From: Myrica gale
Taxonomy: Eukaryota; Streptophyta; Magnoliopsida; Fagales; Myricaceae
NCBI GenBank assembly: GCA_963930655.1
Contig: OZ005610.1
Coordinates: forward strand, 8,437,001-8,501,000
DNA length: 64,000 nt
Direction of reading: 5' to 3'
In this document: in pieces, positions 55,701-64,000 of the stretch
How the letters are laid out: each line of letters starts with the position of its first letter
Numbering within the stretch: position 1 is the first letter of the stretch
Translations under genes and position numbers: made by a program
The notes under the pieces: model-generated
Told to the model about the DNA's origin: nothing
Seen by the model: only the letters and a program-made list of their open reading frames with translations
The model's database searches: none

Positions 55701-58700
55701 AATAACTTAAATGGCAGTAAATACGAATATAGCATACCAAAACTCACCATCATCATCGAATCAACATCAGTTTCGTCACCATCATTCAAGTAAAAGGAAC
55801 CTTGATCATCTTCAGGGTCTAAATACTTAGCACCCTCTTGATTTGGAAAATCAGTATCTTGTTCATCCAATACCATCCCATGATCAGCTTCATCATAGCT
55901 ATCTGAATCCTCTACATCTGAATCATTGACAATCCAAGCAGCCTACAATATATACAGAAGGCCTGTAAGTTCATTGCCATGACAATTACATTAAGTGAAT
56001 GACTGGAAAAGAACAATGTTGAAGCAATATACGTAAAGTACTAGACAGATGCATACCTGGTATTCTGAAGTGCCTGGAGGAAGAGTTCTCTTTCTCAACA
56101 TTTTTTGTTTTTGATTTCTATCAGCTTCAGACATTTCTGCCTCAGTTGGCCATGTCTGATGGAGAAAAAACATGTTGCTAATGGCAATCATACTCCACAC
56201 ATGTTTAGTGCATAACAAATAAAATAGTAACCTAAACTGTTACCCCACCACAGCGCATCAAAACCAGATACAATTAACTGAAGAAAGACACAATGCTCCA
56301 GAAATAAAACCATCAGAACTCAACTCTGCCACTTTTTTACTTTGAATCTAAAAATTTGAACTTAAAGAAGCATTAAGCACCCAAAACATATGAAGAATTC
56401 CATACTTGATTTCTTAGATATGTACAGGATTCTACAGAAAGCCATATCCGTTAAAGCCAATGATAACAGCATAAGGTAAGAATTGAGGAAACAATAAGTG
56501 AAAAAATCATTTACGAGGGTCAGAATTCCAAGGTTCCTAGTTGTAATAAATGATTAACAGAAGAATGGTTTGATATCATGCCACTTACCTGCTCTCCAGC
56601 AAGAGGATCAGGAACATTTTCAACAAGTAAAGGATCTTGTTTCAAGGGATCAGGAGCCAAGGAGCAAACCACCTGAAATAGTCAAATCAAATGAAAAAGA
56701 AACAGGTCTACATTAGACAGACAGAAATGTTAGCTAATGCCAAAAGCAAGTGACAAGTATCTAACATATCAAAATTTCATCACCATTGCAGTCGCGACAC
56801 ATTCAAAATAAATGACAAACATGCATTATTATCATGTCTCATTCCTCCCAGTTGCAGTAATCATAAAACAAGAAACTGCATATAAAGCCAAAAATCATCA
56901 ATTTTTAGCTTCCTCAATATGAAATCCTTACGAGCTATAAAAATTCGATTTTGAATCACATGAGTTTTACCCAGTGGCACTATTATGCTTATAATCAACC
57001 TTCCAGGCACACCGACACAGCTGCCCCAAAAAAATCTGGTTCCAAAAACTGAAGCACGCAACATATTCTATCTAAGACTGAATGAAAGGCAACAATAGGA
57101 TTCTGACACAGCTAAGTGTTATTGAACTCCAACTAAACCTATACTTGTCAGCTGGGCTAAAACAGGCTCTTGGAAGCATTGCTGACATTGGAATGATCTG
57201 AAACTGATCACCCAAAAGCAATCTCAACTAAATGACGGACTTTTTTTAAGCAAAAAAAAGGCATAATTGAGAAAAAAATCATCGTTTCAGAATAAGATAA
57301 TCTTATAGAGGCTGTATTGAGAAAGCAAAAACAGATATGTTTCTGAAATAAGCTCCAATGCTAGACTAAAGCACAAAAGTAGCATCAATATCATGATTTA
57401 GCTTGAAGCAATTTGACTAGTATATAACTTTATGTCCCAACTTCAAGAATTCCCTAGTTCAAATCAATTTTTACGCATTACAATGAACCAGAGAAAAGAG
57501 TAACCGTAAGATATTGGAAAACATAATTTATTCCTCCAATTGATTTTTGGATGAGCAATATTAACTCTGATTTGGTAACAAAAGTCTCCAGGAAAGCTTC
57601 ACATTCAATCTCTTCATCCTCAATCCACTCCTAGTCCTTCCATCAATATGATAATTGGTACGCATACAGCCTCCTTAGCTCTAGTGAACCAGATCAAGGC
57701 ATAATACTAGTAGTGAATTGCATAACTACTTCAGTGATTAAGAAGATAAGTCCTAAAAAAGTTCACTACATAAAGCGGTTCCACTTATATCTGCAGTAAA
57801 CAAAAATTACCTCTACATCACGCACTTCATCAGAGTCCATGATGTCCTGTTCTTTTCTTGGGTTCAGAGGAAATGGATCCTTAAGAATTTCGGTTTTGCT
57901 CAACTGGTAATCCCCAGCACCAGAAATATGGACCTGAGATCAAGGGAAATAAGCCAACCACCTAAAAATGAAAGAAAAGGCAATCCAACGGCTGGACTAG
58001 TTACCAGCTGATTCACTGAGAGGCTATGAGCACGCAGGTAACCAGTGATGATAAGGGTGCATTTCTCCACATTGCAATCATCAACAACCATATCAACCTA
58101 CGATGGATAAACAAACACAAGAGAATCACTCATAAAAAGCATGTGTGTACTGCTGTAGGAATCAAAGCATTTAAATCTTCCATCTAATCCTCTAATATCC
58201 TTTCCTTTTCAATAAATGTGTGGTTATTACTCTACAATGTGCATATACTTAACCGTCTTAGACAGCTTTTCCCTTTCTTGTTCCCCATTGATGCTACCTC
58301 TAACTGAATCACAATGTTACTAAAACCATAAAGAAATAAATGAGCACCCTTTGAGCCATGACATAAGGCCGTTGATTTCTCCAGTGAGGAGCTGTGGGCC
58401 TCTGCTCCTTGAAAAGCCACACAAACTGCAAAATAAATCATGTGTAACAATATGAGAGAAATAATGTGAAACGTAATCCAATGCCTTCTACTTTTTGTAC
58501 TATTAGAGCTTCCCTGGCCATAACAGCAGCTCTAGGTAAGCAATCTAGACTGTACCTTGTGCAACTCATCCTTTGTATCTGCAGGATAAAACTTACAGTC
58601 CTCAGGAAATTCTGAAGCAAGACTAGACATGCACATCTTCTTTGAATCATGTTTTCTTTTCAGCTCGGAAGGCAGGTCCTACAGGAAAAAAAAACCCAAA

Positions 58701-60463
58701 AAACCCTTACTTTGTCATGTTGTGATTAATTCATAGTCCCAAAAATTGTCAATCTATCCCATGGAAATTAAAAAAGTAACATACACGAATTAGCACAACA
58801 GTGCTTGGCAAACCAAGAGACCTAAACACAGAAAGGCACTGACTGCCAAATGAATCAATATAGCAAGAAGTGCTTTCTTCACATAAAGAGCTCGCTGAGG
58901 CCACAAAAGCAATCAGATCAGCCACCTGCCATTAAAATGGGAGTGATGTGTTAAATAACAGAGAAAGAAACCAGGCACCAAAAAATCCTTAAAAAGTACG
59001 AAAAGTACATGGGTGCCAGACATACCTTGACCATTTCCATGCATGATAGCAGATCTCCATGAGGTGCTTTCAATACCTAACGCATATCACATAGGTTAGA
59101 CATTCTCAAATTCAAAATTCAGTAGGCTATGGCAGTCAGAGTGCATTCCTTTAACAGAAAACAATCAGGTTACCATTAAGTCACACAAATTATATTCCTC
59201 CTGAAAGTCATTAGATAATCTAACCATGTTCTACAGATTGTCAATTTGTGACAAAATAATATGTTGGTTTCAACATGACATCCTACACTTAAAATCAAAT
59301 GCATGAAAATAATAATTATGGATTGAAATCTGAATATAGCTACTTACATACAAATATCCATTTAAAACTATATAACCTACATGCAACCAGATTAGGGAGT
59401 AACAAAGTGCACCTCATCTCCAAATAACACTTCCAAAGGATCTAGCAATGGATGATCTTCTAATTGGATCTAATAACTATTCAATAGAAAATTCAATAAG
59501 CTATTGGAATGGCATTTAACAGACTTAGAAAACTTGAGAGTTTAATTGTTAACAAGAAGCAACGCAAATATATAGAACAATCTACTGACAACAGTGGGGC
59601 AAAAGTAGATAAAATGAACACCTCTTGACGCCAAGCAATTTTCTTCCAAGATTTCCTCAAAAAAAAATTCTTACCGTTGTTCTCAGCTTATACTCAGAAG
59701 AAGCAACTGTAGAGGATGCACCACCGGGACTTTCTTTAGATAGGATTGAGAGAAGATCCCCAGCAAGTGAATCTACATTGACAGAAGCGGAAAGCCCAAA
59801 AAGAACCTGTAATTGAGATAACTTAGGATGGTGAAAACATAGAGAGAAAAGAACATCGTAAACATGTACCACAACGCACAAAAGAAAACATATATAAAAT
59901 TGAACCCGAGTTCAATTCTCAGTATATATCAATCAAATTAATGAAATCTCTGAGATATTAGGCATATCGATACTGCTCACAATAACACGGGGAGGACACT
60001 TTGATCCACTTGTTGCCCTTTTCTCTTTCAAAAAAGCAGCCCGTTTCTGCTCCCGTACCTAAAAATTGCAAGACAATGAAGCAGCAACAACAAAGTATGC
60101 CCAGAGAGGGAGAGTTGAAAGTTAAATCAAATACCATTCTATTATGCTGAAGTCGAGCTGCCCTAGCTCCCTTGGCAACATTTCGCTCTGATTTTGCAAT
60201 CCTGCTCTTATCTAAACCACCCATAGTTTCATAAAATGAGCATCAGGGATTACGAGAGAGAAGCAAGTCGATCGAATACAAGAAAATTCAAGAGACGTGG
60301 CAAAGAGAATATGATCATCCAAACGGAGAGCAAATATGAAACGAACTTGAGAACAATAAAAAGCAGACACACCTTTCACAGAGGTTTTGTGAAGGTTACG
60401 AGAAGATTTCGAGGAGAAGCGGGTCTTGTGGGCCTTATTGACCTGAACTCTCGATCCTCCCAT
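52736..60463 (-). CDS. TSR1: Pre-rRNA-processing protein TSR1 homolog
   Basis: Twenty-one exons, all GT-AG, in coding order: 60373-60463, 60135-60211, 59981-60058, 59675-59806, 59026-59076, 58785-58925, 58556-58678, 58348-58425, 58005-58097, 57811-57933, 56589-56672, 56057-56155, 55748-55942, 55370-55445, 54688-54791, 54341-54600, 54160-54246, 53855-54085, 53172-53250, 53004-53067, 52736-52854. They sum to 2,385 bases (794 residues), close to the Arabidopsis protein length. The N terminus is basic ([20 protein letters not shown]). An AARP2CN-like middle ([26 protein letters not shown]) is followed by an acidic region and the C-terminal RIBIOP_C/DUF663 domain ([46 protein letters not shown]). 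TSR1 is a Bms1-related GTPase-like factor without GTP-binding residues, acting in late 40S subunit maturation in nucleus and cytoplasm. A truncated LINE sits in intron 14. Confidence 0.95.
55221..55338 (-). mobile_element. 5'-truncated LINE, 84 bases, 17-bp TSD
   Basis: Perfect repeats ATGATTTCCAGTAAACT at 55221-55237 and 55322-55338 enclose 55238-55321. The insert begins with a T-run and GATAAGTAAGATAAGC, the same LINE 3' end as at 7,885 and 12,030, and carries ACTATACCGAAA, which also occurs in the 12,030 element. It lies in the TSR1 intron between exons 55370-55445 and 54688-54791, well away from the splice sites. Confidence 0.92.
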
Positions 60464-60927
60464 GGCGAACTTGCTTGTAGAGAAACCCTAGCGAGTCATC
60501 AGAGAAGACAGTCACTCGGATTCTGCAAAAACCCTAAAAGCCCTTAGAGAGTGCCAAGTAGCGGCAAGGGTTTAGAAAGTTATCGTTTACAATATGAATG
60601 TTTACTTGATCTTTAATATAATAATTAGTGACTTAACCAAAAATATATATATAATAGTTATTGGGGGGAAAACCGGGCCGGGATTCCAAAGAATTAGGCG
60701 AAGTCTTTTAGTTCATGGCAACGACCCGGTCAACATAATAGCTTTTAACGGATATGATCAGGTACTTTGCGGCACACAAGAGATTTTGCATTCATCTTTC
60801 TTATCAGCCACCAACTGAAAAAATATCCATAGAACCTCTTTCGAAGTGAGCAACCTCTACTCTCCGTCTCTCTCTCTCTCGGTGTTAACAGAGTGAGGTC
60901 CTTTCCAAGTGATATAACACTGTTGAC
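60464..60927. promoter_or_regulatory. Divergent promoter between TSR1 and the CRP1-like gene, with telo-boxes
   Basis: Only 464 bases separate the two start codons. On the TSR1 side there are AAACCCTA at 60483-60490, AAACCCTAA at 60529-60537 and the reverse form AGGGTTTA at 60567-60574. Telo-boxes of this kind are typical of plant ribosomal-protein and ribosome-biogenesis promoters, which fits TSR1. A TGGGCC site II-like element lies just inside TSR1 exon 1 (about 60,430). On the CRP1 side there is a (CT)n leader at about 60,866-60,880. Confidence 0.65.
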
Positions 60928-63900
60928 ATGTTTCTTCTACCACCGCCACTTCCCACTCGTTTCCCGTCAGTTCAATTAACTTCTCCAATAAACGTCCGCC
61001 ACCACCACCACCACCACCACAAATTCCAACCGCCACTCTTCGTTACCGCCGTTACCACTACAGCTAGCGAAATATCATCTTTCTCTGTTTCTTCATCGAA
61101 ACAACTTGAAGACGACGACGATAAGGACGACGAAAGCGACCTTAACTGCCGCTACGACTTCACTCCCCTCCTCAACTTCCTCTCCAATTCTCCCAACACT
61201 GCCAGCAGTTCGGGTTCGGACCCTCCAACGTCACTCGATCCGACCGAGTTCCAGCTCGCCGAGGTGTACCGGGCCGTGCCGGCTCCAGTCTGGCACACAC
61301 TCCTTAAATCCCTCTGCTGCTCGTCATCCTCCATCGGACTAGCGTACGCTGTCGTTTCATGGCTCCAGAAACACAATCTTTGCTTTTCCTACGAGTTGCT
61401 CTACTCCATTCTCATCCACGCGCTCGGGCGCTCCGAGAAGCTCTATGAGGCGTTCTTGCTCTCCCAGAGACAAACCCTGACCCCGTTAACGTACAACGCA
61501 CTAATCGGTGCTTGTGCTCGCAACGATGACGTCGAGAAGGCACTCAATCTGCTGTCTCGGATGCGCCACGACGGTTTCCCGCCCGATTTCGTCAATTACA
61601 GTCTAATAGTTCAGTCCCTTACGCGCACCAACAAAATCGACTCATCGATTTTGCTGAAGCTTTATAGGGAGATAGAATGCGATAGGATGGAGCTCGATTG
61701 CCAGCTTTTCAATGACATAATCGTGGGTTTCGCAAACGCCGGCGACCCTTCGCATGCTATGCATTTCCTAGCCATGTCTCAGGCCAGAGGATTAAGCGCC
61801 AAAACCGCAACTCTCGTGGCAGTTATATCCGCGTTAGGGAATTCCGGTCTGACCGTAGAGGCCGAGGCCATTTTCGAAGAAATAAGAGACTCTGGATTGA
61901 AGCCGAGGACTAGGGCTTACAATGCGCTTCTGAAAGCGTATGTGAAAGCCGGTTCTTTGAAAGACGCAGAGTTGATTGTATCGGAGATGGAGAAAAACGG
62001 AGTTTCCCCTGATGAGCATACGTACAGTCTTCTTATCGATGCATATGGCAATGCAGGTCGGTGGGAAAGCGCAAGAATAGTATTGAAAGAAATGGAAGCG
62101 AGCAATGTACAGCCTAATTCATACGTGTTCAGTAGGATTTTAGCGAGTTATAGGGACAGAGGGGAATGGCAGAGATCGTTTCAGGTTTTGAAGGAAATGA
62201 AAAATAGTGGAGTTCAGCCAGATAGGCATTTTTACAATGTGATGATTGATACATTTGGAAAGTATAATTGTCTTGATCATGCTGTGGCCACATTCGATCG
62301 AATGTTATCCGAGGGGATTCACCCCGACACGGTGACGTGGAATACCCTTATAGACTGTCATTGCAAGGCAGGGCGGCGTGATAGGGCGGAGGAGTTGTTT
62401 GAGGAAATGCAGGAGAAAGGGTTCTTGCCTTGTGCTACGACTTATAATATCATGATTAATTGTCTGGGGAAGCAGGAGAAATGGGAGGAAGTGAAGAGCT
62501 TGTTGGGGAGGATGCAGAGTCAGGGGTTGCTGCCAAACGTGGTGACTTACACCACACTGGTTGATATTTATGGACAGTCAGGGAGGTTCGATGATGCAAT
62601 AGAGTGCTTGGAGGGCATGAAGGCTGTGGGGTTGAAACCATCGTCGACAATGTACAATGCGTTGATTAATGCCTATGCACAAAGGGTATGTCTGTTGCCT
62701 CTACTAGACATCTTTCAAATCTTCATTATACATTCATCTCCTACCAATTTTCCTTTTAGTGAATTTACATTGTAAAAGTTGAAGCTCAAGGGGAACGTAA
62801 GAGTTATACTCATTGCAGCTTCAGAATAAACCTTTGGTATGTCATAAACAAGAGGCTGCCTGAGATTTCTTTCCTGTTTCTTTCTCGTCCCATGTAGACA
62901 TGGCTTTGCTACTGAAGACATTCTCTGTTTTTCACATTCATGCATCTTTCACTGTTGATTCATGCCTCTGTTCTGTAATTTTGTTCATGCAGAAAGGTGT
63001 GAAACTAGCAGTTGCTTCTTGGCTGATATTACGCCCACGTCACTATATATATTGGAACCATAAGATGGCTCATATTTGGTTGTGCATCATATGTAAACTG
63101 TTGCTTTGTCACGGCCACAATAGATAGGATTGTAGGTTGTTTCTTGTCTTCTGTGTCCTTCATGTATCAAAATGTCTGTTAGTTTTGTTCATAGCATCTT
63201 CGAAGGCCAATCCTATATAAGAGGAAGTTCTCCTTGTGCTATTTTTTTGTTCTTGTTTCTGTTTTATTGTTTCGTCTTCTCTGTTTCATTCCCTGCCTGA
63301 TAAGGTTTGTAGTTAATTCTCAACCATATTCCACCTCGTTATCCCTGAGACAATATCAATTACTATCTGGGTGATCATTGGGACACTTTGAATTACAGTT
63401 ATGTGAACCATGAGGTAGCTTAGTCATACTTTATTTTCATAATTTAACGGTCAGATTTAAGAGTGCCTAATTTTCTGGCGGCTCTGCACTTTTCTGGTAT
63501 GAAAAAGTGTATGTACCGCCTTCCTTACCATCTTGAGAATGTTGTCCTCACTTTGATTGTTGGAGAATATAATCTCAAGCTTATTGTGCTTTGTCAAATA
63601 GCATCCCATGTAAATCACAGGTGACATAGAGTGTGCACTAATAAATGCTAGGCATCATTTTCTTCCAGAAGCTTTAAGATAACAGGTTCTTGTTATAGTT
63701 TTAAACTTATTGAAATGAGGAGTATTCCAAGTGCCCAATGGGTCTATGAGAGAATTCCCTTTGCCTGCCCGAAAAGCCAGTCTTGTATTTGGGGCTATAA
63801 GTTTTACCTTTTTGAATGAATATGAGGATTTTTGTTATGTTGAATTATCTTATTGCAAATGAAAGTATTCTGTTGTGGATGCATTTGATAATCTACAATT

Positions 63901-64000
63901 CTACTTGTGACAGGGTTTGTCTGAGGAAGCAATAAATGCATTTAGGGCCATGAGAACAGATTGCCTGAAGCCCAGTCTTTTAGCTCTCAATTCATTAATT
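60928..64000 (+). CDS. CRP1: CRP1-like chloroplast pentatricopeptide-repeat protein, 3' end outside window
   Basis: Exon 1 spans 60928-62685 (586 residues). Exon 2 starts at 63914 after a GT-AG intron and runs off the window; the joined reading is INAYAQR|GLSEEAINAFRAM. The N terminus is Pro/Ser-rich with a run of seven His (residues 25-31), a probable transit peptide, then an acidic stretch. From about residue 180 onward come tandem 35-residue PPR motifs (for example TYNALIGACARNDDVEKAL, TYSLLIDAYGNAGRWESA, TYNIMINCLGKQEKWEEV, TYTTLVDIYGQSGRFDDA). The motif series and the phrase LKPSSTMYNALINAYAQR match what I remember of CRP1 (At5g42310). Maize CRP1 is needed for translation of plastid petA and psaC and for petB-petD processing. 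A small number of other P-class PPR proteins could look similar, so the exact ortholog should be treated as probable. Confidence 0.88.

Noticed and set aside
62686..62775. Extension of the PPR reading frame to a stop at 62,775
   Set aside because: The PPR repeat breaks at 62,685 where a GT donor lies, and it resumes exactly in frame at 63,914 after an AG, so this is intron read-through.

Overview
The window is nuclear DNA of a flowering plant, most likely a eudicot. It is AT-rich and intron-rich, its genes encode plastid starch, pentatricopeptide and BAHD proteins, and the spaces between them are filled with LINE, SINE, hAT-like and foldback insertions. The species cannot be named from this sequence.

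Layout. 1-1,900: AT-rich flank with two copies of a small MITE-like repeat. 2,012-7,293 (+): an ESV1/LESV starch-granule protein in 11 exons, with a SINE in intron 7. 7,885-9,060: an inverted LINE remnant. 9,711-16,414 (-): an O-fucosyltransferase-family protein in 10 exons, with a second inverted LINE and a 20-base retro-insertion in its introns. 17,300-19,010: two foldback elements. 19,998-26,908 (+): a DUF760 'UV-B-induced protein' gene with a one-base frameshift in exon 5 and a large inverted-repeat element in its last intron. 27,380-52,130: a tandem array of BAHD acyltransferases, with two intact copies (32,548-33,909 and 48,542-49,894), one full-length copy stopped by a single nonsense codon (38,859-40,208), two broken copies and one promoter-only relic. 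It is interspersed with transposons, including a solo LTR nested in a hAT-type element. 52,736-60,463 (-): TSR1, a 40S ribosome biogenesis factor, in 21 exons. 60,928 to the window end (+): a CRP1-like chloroplast PPR protein, cut off by the window edge and divergent from TSR1 across a 464-base promoter that contains telo-boxes.

The single-copy genes are housekeeping or plastid functions and do not form a pathway. As far as I recall, ESV1 and TSR1 are neighbours in Arabidopsis (At1g42430/At1g42440). If so, the BAHD array, the O-fucosyltransferase and the DUF760 gene lie between members of an old pair. The BAHD copies share promoters and 3' flanks, so the array grew by tandem duplication of whole gene units and was then eroded by deletion and transposition. 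I found no clearly undescribed biological system. The most distinctive signal is a set of retro-insertions with clean target-site duplications, three of them carrying only 11-20 bases of insert, together with empty sites preserved in neighbouring duplicate units.
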